Origin: Pseudomonas sp. B21-048
Lineage (GTDB): Bacteria > Pseudomonadota > Gammaproteobacteria > Pseudomonadales > Pseudomonadaceae
Direction of reading: 5' to 3'
DNA length: 64,000 bases
Assembly (NCBI RefSeq): GCF_024748615.1
Contig: NZ_CP087168.1
Span: 2,294,001 to 2,358,000 of the forward strand
The position numbers were made by a program, and so were the translations under genes. The notes beneath the pieces were generated by a model that made no database searches, had not been told where the DNA came from, and saw only the letters and a list, made by a program, of their open reading frames with translations. Numbering within the stretch: position 1 is the first letter of the stretch; each line of letters opens with the position of its first letter. Of the stretch, positions 35,966 through 44,015 are shown one piece after another.

Positions 35966-36199
35966 AACCAGGAGCATAGGGGGCGGAGTCCAGTGTAGGT
36001 AATACCTGTTTACGGGGGAGGGCGAGCATTGTAATCAGTGTATTGGTATGCACGGACCATAGGCCGCAGAACATCGTGCCATTCTCGAACCTGTGGCCCA
36101 CCCGGTTGGTTATGAGGCGCAGAGTAAATACTTTGGACTATTAAGGTCGCGTCCCAGATTCAGAGTAACCGTCTGGCCAAGTCATCTACCGAGTCCCGC
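35966..36199. other. Intergenic region, nothing recognised
   Basis: About 230 bp between the TetR gene and the IS66 element with no gene-like frame. The left IS66 terminus probably lies near its end but could not be fixed. Confidence 0.4.
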
Positions 36200-36267
36200 A
36201 AAGCCAGGACATGGTGTGCACTTAAATTTAAGTGGGCACCAGTTTTAGCCTTTTAAGCGGGTATTTC

Positions 36268-36600
36268 ATGCAGCCACAACGCCGTTCCTACTCCAAGTCC
36301 TTCAAGGCTCAGGTCATTCAAGAGTGTGCCCAGCCCGGCGCTTCGATTGCCAGCATCGCCCTCAGCCATAGCCTCAACGCAAACCTCGTCCACAAATGGA
36401 TTCGGGTACAAGCGCAGAAAAGCACGGCGCTGCAACCTGCATTTATTCCGTTACCCATGCAGCTGGCCGGAGCAAATTCGCAAGCGGCATCGTCGAATAT
36501 TTGCGTCGAAATCCAGCACCCGCGCGGCACCGTCAAAGTGAACTGGCCAACTGAAAGTGCTGCTGCCTGCGCGACCTTTCTTCGAGACTTACTGCGATGA
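36268..36600 (+). CDS. tnpA: IS66 accessory protein TnpA
   Basis: 110 residues starting MQPQRRSYSKSFKAQVIQEC, with the helix-turn-helix region SIASIALSHSLNANLVHKWI of the IS66 TnpA/IS3-like DNA-binding family. The stop overlaps the tnpB start (ATGA at 36597-36600), as usual for IS66. Confidence 0.88.
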   Translation: MQPQRRSYSKSFKAQVIQECAQPGASIASIALSHSLNANLVHKWIRVQAQKSTALQPAFIPLPMQLAGANSQAASSNICVEIQHPRGTVKVNWPTESAAACATFLRDLLR

Positions 36601-36932
36601 TCCGAATCGATTCCATCTGGCTCGCCACGGAGCCGATGGATATGCGCGCGGGCACCGAGACGGCATTAGCCAGAGTGATCGCGGTGTTTGGTGCGGTGAA
36701 GCCGCACTGTGCTTATCTGTTTGCCAACCGCCGAGCCACTCGGATGAAAGTTCTGGTGCATGACGGCTTCGGGATCTGGCTGGCTGCTCGCCGGTTGAAT
36801 CAAGGCAAGTTCCACTGGCCAGGGATTCGCCAAGGCACCGAAATAGAGTTGGATGCCGAGCAACTTCGGGCTTTAGTGTTGGGCCTGCCATGGCAACGCG
36901 TGGGCTCCGGCGGTGAGATCACACTGCTTTAA
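36597..36932 (+). CDS. tnpB: IS66 Orf2 protein TnpB
   Basis: 111 residues with the typical WLATEPMDMRAGTETALARV, CAYLFANRRATRMKVLVHDG and GIWLAARRLNQGKFHWP blocks of IS66 TnpB. Required with TnpA and TnpC for transposition; biochemical role not settled. Overlaps tnpA by 4 bp. Confidence 0.92.
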   Translation: MIRIDSIWLATEPMDMRAGTETALARVIAVFGAVKPHCAYLFANRRATRMKVLVHDGFGIWLAARRLNQGKFHWPGIRQGTEIELDAEQLRALVLGLPWQRVGSGGEITLL

Positions 36933-36993
36933 CTGCTGCCATTAGCCTATCGATCTATCGCTGCGAATTGTCAGGTCTGGCAAAATCGGCACC

Positions 36994-38589
36994 ATGACTT
37001 CTCTTCCCGCTCTCGACCACCTGCCCCCTGAACAACTGCGCGCTTTGGCGACGCAGTTGATGCAGCGTGTCGAGACGCTCGACCATCAAGTCGACGCGCT
37101 GGGTAAGACGGTTGAGACAATGAGCAATAAGATCAACCGCGATCAAACGGTGATCGAGAAACTGACCCACGAGATCGCTCAGCTCAAGCGCTTGAAGTTT
37201 GCCAAGCGCAGCGAGCAGATGAATCCTGAGCAGGCCAGCTTGCTCGATGACCTGATCGATACCGATATCGCGGCGATTGAAGCTGAACTTCAAGCCTTGC
37301 AACCCGCTCCGTCGCTGACCGAGAAAAAGCAAAAGCCCAAACGCACTGCATTGCCGGCTGAGTTTCCACGCACGTTGATCCATCACGAGCCTGACAACAC
37401 TCACTGCCCATGTGGCTGCATACTCAAGCGCATCGGTGAGGACGTTAGCGAGAAGCTGGACTACACGCCCGGCGTATTTACCGTTGAGCGCCATGTCCGT
37501 GGTAAGTGGGTATGCGATGACTGCGAAACGCTTATCCAGGCGCCGGTTCCGGCGCAGGTCATTGATAAGGGCATCCCGACCGCCGGGCTGCTTGCCCACG
37601 TCATGATCGCCAAGTTTGCCGACCATCTTCCGCTTTACCGCCAGGAGTCGATTTTCGGTCGGGCTGGCTTGGCGATTCCGCGCTCAACGTTGGCTCAATG
37701 GGTTGGCGTAACTGGCGTGCAGTTGCAGCCTCTGATCGACGCGCTGCGCGACGTGGTGCTTGGGCAGCAAGTCATCCATGCTGATGAAACACCGGTGCAG
37801 ATGCTCGCTCCGGGCTCGAAGAAAACTCACCGCTCTTATGTGTGGGCCTACGCCACCAGCCAGTTCTGCGAAACAGCGGCTGTCGTCTATGACTTCAGTC
37901 CCAGCCGCGCTGGTGAGCATGCTCGCAACTTCCTGCAAGGCTGGAAGGGCAAGCTGGTCTGTGATGATTTTGGCGGTTACAAGGCCAGCTTCGAACTCGG
38001 CGTGACGGAGATCGGTTGCATGGCCCATGCGCGGCGTAAGTTCTTCGAATTGCATGCCACCAACAAGAGCATGCTCGCCGAGCAAGCCCTGCGCTGTATC
38101 CAGTTGCTGTACGAAATCGAAAGTGAAGTCCGCGACCTGGATCCGGATTTACGGCGCCGAATACGGCAAGAAAAAGCCGTACCGGTGATGGATAGGCTGC
38201 ATGCCTGGATGATCGCGCAGCGCGATCTCGTGCCCGAAGGTTCGGCTATCAGCAGAGCGTTGGATTACAGTCTGAAACGCTGGGCAGCGCTGTTGCGCTA
38301 CCTCGATGATGGAACTGTTCCCATTGATAATAATTGGGCAGAGAACCAGATCCGGCCGTGGGCTCTTGGACGCAAGAACTGGCTCTTCGCAGGGTCGCTA
38401 CGCAGCGGAAAACGGGCGGCGGCGATCATGAGTTTGATCCAATCTGCGCGGCTCAACGGGCATGATCCGTATGCTTATTTGAAGGACGTTCTCACGCGTC
38501 TGCCGACGCAGCGGTCGAGTGAAATTGATCAGTTGCTGCCGCATAGGTGGACGTCGGGCTTACCCAGAACGCTCAAGAATGACGGATAA
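36994..38589 (+). CDS. tnpC: IS66 transposase TnpC (DDE)
   Basis: 531 residues. N-terminal coiled coil (leucine-rich, about 20-75), a zinc-binding region (HCPCGCIL, WVCDDCE) and the DDE catalytic core: QVIHADETPVQML, GKLVCDDFGGYKASF and the Glu in PIDNNWAENQIRPWALGRKN. Full length with a plausible end (LPHRWTSGLPRTLKNDG), so probably active. Confidence 0.93.
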   Translation: MTSLPALDHLPPEQLRALATQLMQRVETLDHQVDALGKTVETMSNKINRDQTVIEKLTHEIAQLKRLKFAKRSEQMNPEQASLLDDLIDTDIAAIEAELQALQPAPSLTEKKQKPKRTALPAEFPRTLIHHEPDNTHCPCGCILKRIGEDVSEKLDYTPGVFTVERHVRGKWVCDDCETLIQAPVPAQVIDKGIPTAGLLAHVMIAKFADHLPLYRQESIFGRAGLAIPRSTLAQWVGVTGVQLQPLIDALRDVVLGQQVIHADETPVQMLAPGSKKTHRSYVWAYATSQFCETAAVVYDFSPSRAGEHARNFLQGWKGKLVCDDFGGYKASFELGVTEIGCMAHARRKFFELHATNKSMLAEQALRCIQLLYEIESEVRDLDPDLRRRIRQEKAVPVMDRLHAWMIAQRDLVPEGSAISRALDYSLKRWAALLRYLDDGTVPIDNNWAENQIRPWALGRKNWLFAGSLRSGKRAAAIMSLIQSARLNGHDPYAYLKDVLTRLPTQRSSEIDQLLPHRWTSGLPRTLKNDG

Positions 38590-38594
38590 GGATC

Positions 38595-39164
38595 TTAAAC
38601 TTCAAATAACCGACGCACCTGCACGGAATCGGCGCTTCCGCTTTGTTCAAGAGGAAGGAAGTATCGTAGTTGCCATTGTTGTGTCCTAACGGCCTCTTTG
38701 GCGACTGGTTTGACCCAAGGTGGATAAACGCGGATAGCGCGCTTACCGCCTTTACCGTTAATCGCCATGATGCCCTTTGATGCCAGTATTTTCTGGTCGA
38801 AAATAAACTGTCCGCGATGAGTTGCATCGAACACACTCACCACAACAAAGGCTACGCCATCATCGACATCGAGAGGTGCAATGATGCTGCCTGACGTCGG
38901 GCGCTTCCATATTGTGACGAACTGTCCAATCTTCGTCGGCGTTGTTTTAGCCACACGGAAGACAATGGTGTGTCCGTCGAGGCCAAAGCGGGAGGCACCA
39001 TACTCGACACTCTCAGCCTCGCGTAGAGCCAGATCCGTCAATTGCATTCCCGCCGGCTTGTACACATCCTGGATAGCAGCTATCAGATCGTTCGGAATAT
39101 GGCCGAGGGCCGGGTCTGCCGCGCCTGCATATTTTGTGTCTAGTTCAGTTAAATCGAATTTCAA
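38595..39164 (-). CDS. MepB-family protein (first of three cassette-like genes)
   Basis: Start TTG 39164, nine bases after aggag, gives 189 residues. The sequence YGASRFGLDGHTIVFRVAKT, TPTKIGQFVTIWKRP, HRGQFIFDQKILASKGIMAI and VYPPWVKPVAKEAVRTQQWQ matches the MepB family, named from the S. aureus mepRAB locus but of unknown function. It ends 5 bp from the IS66 tnpC stop. Preceded by an attC-like spacer. Confidence 0.75.
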   Translation of the reverse strand: MKFDLTELDTKYAGAADPALGHIPNDLIAAIQDVYKPAGMQLTDLALREAESVEYGASRFGLDGHTIVFRVAKTTPTKIGQFVTIWKRPTSGSIIAPLDVDDGVAFVVVSVFDATHRGQFIFDQKILASKGIMAINGKGGKRAIRVYPPWVKPVAKEAVRTQQWQLRYFLPLEQSGSADSVQVRRLFEV

Positions 39165-39289
39165 CGGGAACAACTCCTAAACGACTCATTGACCATACGA
39201 CCCATTCCAGAACATATGCTACGCCCTTCGACATGCCGAAGCGGGCTGCGTGCGGTTACGTCGTGTAATTGCGCAAGGTGGGATAGCCA

Positions 39290-39366
39290 GCCGCTTACCG
39301 ATTTCTGCTTGTCATGAAGGGCTGCAATCGACTGTGGATTCAACCGCTCGATGGAAGAGTTAGGCC
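39290..39366 (-). repeat. attC-like spacer downstream of the 39367-39756 gene
   Basis: Immediately after the stop codon the minus strand reads GCCTAAC (39359-39365), which fits the integron R'' box RYYYAAC, then CTTCCATCGA, a block shared with the next spacer. The inner part also matches the tail repeat seen at 28660 (gtc..gaaggg.tg.aatcgac). The opposite (R') end could not be fixed. Confidence 0.35.
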
Positions 39367-39756
39367 TCAGTGCTGGTCCGCCAGGATAGACCTGATCGAC
39401 TGAGCATCGGCTTTCAGTGCGAAGTAGGTCCATATGCCTCCAAAAAGATCCGCTACTCCGAAGAGAACGATCATTGGACTGGCGAGGCCAACGACAGCGA
39501 AGGTAGTGAAGGCCACGAAGACGACGAAGCGCGTGTACACCGATGCTTCCAAAAATGGCCTGTTTTCGTGCTTGGCTGCGACCCATGCGTAGATGCCAAA
39601 ATTGAACGCGATAACGCCAACCACGTGAATCCAGACCTCGGAGGTTGGTGGAATCCGGAAGATCGACAGCAAGAAGTTCGGCGCGACGACTAACACGGCA
39701 CCCACGACGAACAAATAGATGGCGAAGACCTTGGCGCTGAACGCAGACCTGGACAT
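39367..39756 (-). CDS. Small four-helix membrane protein (cassette-like)
   Basis: 129 residues with start ATG 39756 after aaggaaaggaaa. Four hydrophobic stretches: VFAIYLFVVGAVLVVAPNFL, VGVIAFNFGIYAWVAA, VVFVAFTTFAVVGLA and MIVLFGVADLFGGIWTYFAL. No named family recognised. Attached attC-like spacers on both sides and the single-gene unit are typical of integron cassettes. Confidence 0.7.
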   Translation of the reverse strand: MSRSAFSAKVFAIYLFVVGAVLVVAPNFLLSIFRIPPTSEVWIHVVGVIAFNFGIYAWVAAKHENRPFLEASVYTRFVVFVAFTTFAVVGLASPMIVLFGVADLFGGIWTYFALKADAQSIRSILADQH

Positions 39757-39808
39757 ATTTTCCTTTCCTTAAGTGATGTTCGGCAGATGGAGCGAATGAA
39801 TCCTGGCG

Positions 39809-39876
39809 GCCTGACGTTTGACTTGAGAAGCTTGCCAGGGCTTGCCGGAACAAGCCTTTCGATGGAAGGGTTAAAC
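39809..39876 (-). repeat. attC-like site between cassette-like genes
   Basis: On the minus strand: GTTTAAC (39870-39876, R''-like), CTTCCATCGA, an internal inverted repeat (aggcttg / caagcc) and GTCAGGC (39809-39815), one base from the R' consensus GTTRRRY. The length, 68 bp, is in the attC range. The first 18 bp share the pattern tcgatggaag-n-gtta(gg/aa)c with the spacer at 39348-39365. Confidence 0.4.
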
Positions 39877-39904
39877 TTCAGAGGGGCGCACAGCGTTTTC
39901 AGCC

Positions 39905-40435
39905 TTAGGGGCAGGTAGCCAGAGGCCAACCGAGGCGCGCTGCACGCAGGAGACTGGCCTTAACAACCAAGCGGTGAAATGGGGCAATGACGAAGATGTA
40001 GGCCCGGCCTAGACGGTTGTGGCACTGGACCACGGTTGAAACAACGAGTTGGTGACTGCCTTCTGGCTCTGCCTCTCCAGAACACAGAACCGATATCCGG
40101 AAGTCGAGGTGCTTGTCGTCCTCTCCCAACACGATTTCAGTCTGGTTCGTGCTGTAGACCTTGAAGATTCCAACCCGATTAGCAAGCGATGCCAAGTGTT
40201 TGGCTGTCTTGAGACCGAAACAGGCAACGATAGTGTCTCGGACTTTCATGAGCCATCCGATCCAGGATGGCTGGTGGGAAAAGATGAATCGAGCCAGCAA
40301 ATCTGGATTGCTAGATGTGCCCGCAGGGAGCCGAATCGCAAAAGCGTCCGCTAGGTTCATCGACTTGTAAAAGTGGGAGATGCCGGACCTCGAAGGGACT
40401 GGCACGGACGTAATGAGCTCGAATTCTCTGGGCAT
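39905..40435 (-). CDS. DUF2867-like protein (cassette-like)
   Basis: 176 residues, start ATG 40435 with aggagag 8 nt upstream. The sequence has SHFYKSMNLADAFAIRLPAG, LTHKH-free N-terminus and a C-terminal CHNRLGRAYIFVIAPFHRLV that fits the DUF2867 family. Function unknown. The stop is followed by the attC-like site at 39809-39876, and a GTTAGAC box lies 18 bp before the start. Confidence 0.65.
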   Translation of the reverse strand: MPREFELITSVPVPSRSGISHFYKSMNLADAFAIRLPAGTSSNPDLLARFIFSHQPSWIGWLMKVRDTIVACFGLKTAKHLASLANRVGIFKVYSTNQTEIVLGEDDKHLDFRISVLCSGEAEPEGSHQLVVSTVVQCHNRLGRAYIFVIAPFHRLVVKASLLRAARLGWPLATCP

Positions 40436-40850
40436 CGGGGATCTCTCCTGAGGTCTAACTACTAATTAGGCGACATGCCATGTCACGTTTCTTGTTGCAA
40501 TGGCTTGTCGTATAACGCTCCTTGTTGCCCTGTCAGTGCTTGTCTAGCTTAGAAGTGACGGTTACCGACTTTCAAGCCGGACAGGGACAACCGCGCTCAC
40601 TGCTCATTCCCAAGCACACGAGGTATCTGCATAGTGGAGGAATCTCGCTGTACAAGCGGCTCTTTTTCCATATTGCGGCGTGCTTACTTAGGCTATCAGG
40701 TACGTATTCAAATGTGGGGTTCACGGCAACTTCAGGTTCCAGGCGCAGTAGCGCACCAGGAGCGGAGCTCGCATGGGTCGTGGCGATGCCGTCCGGATAA
40801 CCAATGTCCACGCCTTGATGAGGTCCAGAGCCTCGCTGAGCGAGCATGGA
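40436..40850. other. Non-coding region with attC-end-like box and palindrome
   Basis: On the minus strand GTTAGAC (40453-40459) fits the R' box GTTRRRY directly upstream of the DUF2867 gene. The palindrome gacatg-c-catgtc (40472-40484) and a further gttatac-like sequence follow. The remainder to 40850 contains only weak frames; I see no gene. Confidence 0.4.
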
Positions 40851-41483
40851 TTAACTGGATGTTGTTGAGGCGCCAACTTCTCCTTGTCGGATACTGAGCC
40901 CGATCAAGGCATCATAGAGCTCTTGCTGCCCAGCTGGCAGAACAGGGAGCAACGTCGCGCGGCGCTTGTCGACATCGAACCAGGATTCAACCAACCATCC
41001 CACCAGATAGAGCGCCGAAAGGCATCCGCCAGCGGTTGCAACGTTCCCCTGGCATACAAGTGGCTGGTCCACGGGCTCAAGTCCCAGAGCTTGCAAGCTC
41101 GATCGTGCATCCGGGTGTGTAGTTGCTTGGTCGCTGAGCAGCCCAAGCCGTTCGAGAATGAAAGCTCCGGCGCATATGGAGCCGATTCGCTGGCGTCTGG
41201 AGTCAAGTTCAAACGACGGCAGGAAATCTGGGGCGGCAAGTGCAGCGGGTATCCCTTCCTTGCCGCTGACGAACAATACCGCGTCGGCACTATTGGCCTC
41301 GGAAAGCGGACCGTGCACCGAAACAGGCAGGCCGTGCGCCGATCGCACGATAGAGCTAGAACCCAATATTCGGACGTGCCAGTCCTCAGTGTTGCGGCCT
41401 AAAATGTCCCACATCAGGAATAGGTCGATATCAGTGAATTGGTCGAAAGCAACCAGAACGATTTTCTTCAAGGCGAGCTCCAT
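40851..41483 (-). CDS. DJ-1/PfpI-family protein
   Basis: ATG 41483 starts MELALKKIVLVAFDQFTDID, the usual N-terminus of GATase1/DJ-1-like proteins; the nucleophile elbow is IGSICAGAFILERLG with Cys, followed by TTHPDARSSLQALG. 210 residues, no AraC DNA-binding domain. Longer starts (41516, GTG 41561) would overlap the palindrome upstream, so I reject them. Possibly a glyoxalase/isonitrile-hydratase-like enzyme. Divergent from a TetR gene. Confidence 0.8.
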   Translation of the reverse strand: MELALKKIVLVAFDQFTDIDLFLMWDILGRNTEDWHVRILGSSSIVRSAHGLPVSVHGPLSEANSADAVLFVSGKEGIPAALAAPDFLPSFELDSRRQRIGSICAGAFILERLGLLSDQATTHPDARSSLQALGLEPVDQPLVCQGNVATAGGCLSALYLVGWLVESWFDVDKRRATLLPVLPAGQQELYDALIGLSIRQGEVGASTTSS

Positions 41484-41554
41484 GAAAAGTGCTGGCGTGC
41501 AAAACGCAACGGCCATCTTTGCTGGTGTTCGCAGCGTATCAATCGGTTGCGCAC

Positions 41555-41571
41555 CATACACAGTCTGTATG
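41555..41571. promoter_or_regulatory. Candidate TetR operator
   Basis: catac a-cagtc-t gtatg: perfect 6-bp arms (41555-41560, 41566-41571) with a 5-bp spacer in the gap between the divergent PfpI and TetR genes. This is the usual place and size for a TetR operator. Confidence 0.4.
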
Positions 41572-41597
41572 GCGCTAAATATGGAGCGAAATAACTG

Positions 41598-42152
41598 GTG
41601 AGAAAACTAACTCGTAACCATTGGATCGCGGCTGGTTTTGAGGCCCTCGACCAAATAGGGCATGTTGGCGTTTCGGCCGAGAGTCTATCGCGCCGATTGA
41701 ATGTGACCCGCGGATCGTTCTATCACCATTTCCGCAATCGCGAAGACTTTGTCCGCACCTTGCTGGCCGCTTGGGAAGAAGACTACACGGAGCGCATGCT
41801 CGCTTATGCGGCGCAGGGTCGTAGCGCGGGCGAAACCTTGAAACGCTACTTGAGTATTGCCGCTGAGAAACAACCTGGGCGGGAAGTTTCCATCCGAGCC
41901 TGGTCGCTGCACGATCCGTTGGTAGGCGAGTTTCAGCAGCGTGTTGACACAAGACGACTGGACTTCGCGATACGGACGTGCCGCCGCTTGGTCCATATGC
42001 CAGGCGAAGCAGAAGTGATTGGTCAGGTGGCCCATCTGTGCCTGATTGGTGGTCAACAGGCAGGGCTGCGGCGTGATGCCGCTCGCTTCAACAGTTTCCT
42101 GCATCGAGCCTTTTCACTTTTCGAAGGGGCTCTTCCACCGTGGCGGGCCTAA
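41598..42152 (+). CDS. TetR-family regulator
   Basis: 184 residues from GTG 41598 (ggag upstream). DNA-binding domain: GFEALDQIGHVGVSAESLSR, RLNVTRGSFYHHFRNREDFV. The C-terminal half is a ligand domain without further recognisable motifs. Probably represses the divergent PfpI gene. Confidence 0.9.
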   Translation: MRKLTRNHWIAAGFEALDQIGHVGVSAESLSRRLNVTRGSFYHHFRNREDFVRTLLAAWEEDYTERMLAYAAQGRSAGETLKRYLSIAAEKQPGREVSIRAWSLHDPLVGEFQQRVDTRRLDFAIRTCRRLVHMPGEAEVIGQVAHLCLIGGQQAGLRRDAARFNSFLHRAFSLFEGALPPWRA

Positions 42153-42447
42153 GTCATGAGCTACATTGGGTAACTGAATAAATAGAGGTCGCGTGCCACT
42201 GCAAATGTGCTTGGGGTAGGGACGTCGCTACCAGCTCTAGTGCACGCCATTGGTCTCCTAGGGCTAATGTCCATGCCACTGGCCTATGGCACTAACTTGA
42301 GTACGGCCTTCACCACACGCATACCCTGCACAAGGCGTATTCCCCGTACGCTCACAGTGTTATGCCATGAAAGCGCGAATTGATAGCGCCGTTTATGCTG
42401 TATGAGCATAATGGCATATTGAATAAACCTAACTTAAGGAGAGAGTT
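42153..42447. other. Intergenic region, nothing recognised
   Basis: 295 bp without gene-like frames. It ends in aaggag (42436-42441), the ribosome binding site of the glucosaminidase gene. Confidence 0.5.
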
Positions 42448-42906
42448 TTGCGCAATCCGTGTAATGCTGAATCGGCTGTAATGTTTGTAGTTAAACACCG
42501 TTTCTCTGCGGAAATTCTAGCCAAGCAGATTGACGTCCCGACCGAAAACATTCTTGGCCTTGCCGCACATGAGAGTCAATACGGCAAAGGCCGGTTCGCT
42601 ACCGAGGGCAACAATTTTTTCTCGATGCACGCGCCAGCGCCTTTACAGACCGGCACGATAACGGCATTGGGCGATCCAAAAATGAAAGTTGCTGCTTTCG
42701 CCTCATTTTCACAGTCAGGGCAGTCTTTTTTGGCGCGATTTGGGAGTGCAGTACGCGGTAAAAAAGATCCGGGCGAGTTTAGCAGAGCCCTTGTTACAAG
42801 CCACTTCAACACAGGCGATGCGAAGACTGGCGGGCGCTTTGGGTATGCGAAACTTGTGGAAGACGCAATTGGTATGGTGAAAGCGAGAATGCAATGCGGT
42901 ACATAA
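42448..42906 (+). CDS. Glucosaminidase-domain protein, candidate peptidoglycan-cleaving effector
   Basis: Start TTG 42448, six bases after aaggag; 152 residues with no signal peptide. The domain is of the FlgJ/LytG glucosaminidase type: ENILGLAAHESQYGKGRFAT with a candidate catalytic Glu, GNNFFSMHAP, and a C-terminal FGYAKLVEDAIGMVK. It is too small for a phage endolysin module with holin, and none is near. It overlaps a gene for a secreted partner by 13 bp. That arrangement resembles type VI glycoside-hydrolase effectors (Tge) with periplasmic immunity proteins (Tgi); this is inference from architecture. Confidence 0.7.
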   Translation: MRNPCNAESAVMFVVKHRFSAEILAKQIDVPTENILGLAAHESQYGKGRFATEGNNFFSMHAPAPLQTGTITALGDPKMKVAAFASFSQSGQSFLARFGSAVRGKKDPGEFSRALVTSHFNTGDAKTGGRFGYAKLVEDAIGMVKARMQCGT

Positions 42907-43352
42907 GCCGGCTGCAAGCATTGATGGTTGCTGCTGCCCTGTTGGCCTGTTCGCCCGTGCTTGCGGAATCACTCAACGCAAAGAACATTCGGCCTTCCGG
43001 CTTGACGGCGGATCAAGCCAAGCAGGTTCTGCTTGTGGTGCTGAAAGACCAGGGCTACAAGATGTCAAACCCGGCTATGTGGATTGACGGTCCATGGCAG
43101 GGCGAAGAGAAAGGGACTCTGTTTCGTCCGGGATACTATGACTTCGGTTTGGTGTTCAATAACCCAAAAGGCGCGGCGTCCAATGTACTTGGCCATTTCG
43201 CGGTTAACACCTTAACCGGTGATGTGTGGGAAACCGAAAGCTGCGAACGCTTCAGTTCCGCCACCTTATCGGGAATTCAAAAACGAATTTCCGTGCAGAC
43301 TGGCAAAAAACTTGCTAATGAAGAGGTGGCACGTAGCGAGATAGGCTGCTAG
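42894..43352 (+). CDS. Periplasmic protein, candidate immunity protein to the glucosaminidase
   Basis: ATG 42894 lies inside the 3' end of the glucosaminidase gene. 152 residues with a clear signal peptide (LQALMVAAALLACSPVLA) and a mature part containing YDFGLVFNNPKGAASNVLGH and TGDVWETESCERFSS. Two Cys could form a disulphide. I recognise no named family. A translationally coupled, exported partner of a wall hydrolase is what is expected of an immunity protein. Confidence 0.65.
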   Translation: MRYISRLQALMVAAALLACSPVLAESLNAKNIRPSGLTADQAKQVLLVVLKDQGYKMSNPAMWIDGPWQGEEKGTLFRPGYYDFGLVFNNPKGAASNVLGHFAVNTLTGDVWETESCERFSSATLSGIQKRISVQTGKKLANEEVARSEIGC

Positions 43353-44015
43353 TAGCTGACTACCTTTTTTAATAGGGAATGGCCGGTCAGAATTGTGACC
43401 AAAACGCTAAGAATAGGGTTTGGGGTTTGGGGAGCAACGGGACAGAAAGTGCACTTAAGCCCTAACCAGGGGTATAAGCCCGAACCGCCGAAAACTCCGT
43501 CACTTAAGATCTAACCCGACTACGAGTGCATCCAGCTTGATCACTTTGCAGTCGTCGTGAAACGTTTAGTGCCCGTTCAGCAGAAGGTGCCGCCAGGCCT
43601 GCGTGATCCTCACCAGGGCCTTGGCATTTCAGTCTGCCTCAAGTTTCGTCAGCCATCGTGACAGGATGGCGAAGACACGGCAACGCCGGAGGCACATCGG
43701 GCCGACGAGGTGATCCAGGAACGCATCGACGTCGCGCTGAATGCCCGTATATGGACTCCCCCTCATTGCAAGCCCCGTTGCTTTGGCACCCGTGCCGACT
43801 GCACACGTATATTCGGCCTCTAAATACGGCATCGTTTCGATGCAGGGCCATGATGGGCTATTCGCGCGCCGGCTCCCGATCGCTTTTTCGTGCTTTTCGC
43901 ACTTGGACATTCGAGGGTTTTGCCGACGCCGGTTCGACCGGTTTGCCATCGTTCAGGTTGCTTCGCAATCGTGGTTAAGAGTTGTTTCTCTCGTAGAACA
44001 CGTCGGGTAAATAGA
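43353..44015. other. Mostly non-coding region beside IS110, one doubtful small frame
   Basis: 660 bp between the effector pair and the IS110 transposase. A frame at 43741-44010 (MPVYGLPLIASPVALAPVPT, RLPIAFSCFSHLDIRGF) resembles short proteins annotated in many Pseudomonas genomes, some called Ash/Icd-like, but it could be a translation of a repeated non-coding sequence. I do not call it a gene. A weak hairpin gtag-ctga-ctac with a T-run lies at 43354-43371. Confidence 0.35.

Larger units (their letters stand above)
36200..38590 (+). mobile_element. Complete IS66-family insertion sequence
   Basis: All three genes of an IS66 element are present in order tnpA, tnpB, tnpC and intact. The ends are approximate: the right end is probably near 38550-38560, where tcgggcttac (reverse gtaagcccga) resembles the IS66 terminus; a matching left end was not pinned down (a weak gtaaccgtct lies near 36167). 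It is inserted directly downstream of the mepB-like gene. Confidence 0.85.

Noticed and set aside
40572..40847. 91-codon minus-strand frame upstream of the DUF2867 gene
   Set aside because: No ribosome binding site and no recognisable fold; Cys/Pro-rich composition suggests a chance frame, although a cassette gene cannot be fully excluded.
43741..44010. 89-codon frame resembling short Ash/Icd-like proteins
   Set aside because: No ribosome binding site, and the similarity may come from a repeated non-coding sequence; listed only as part of a region.
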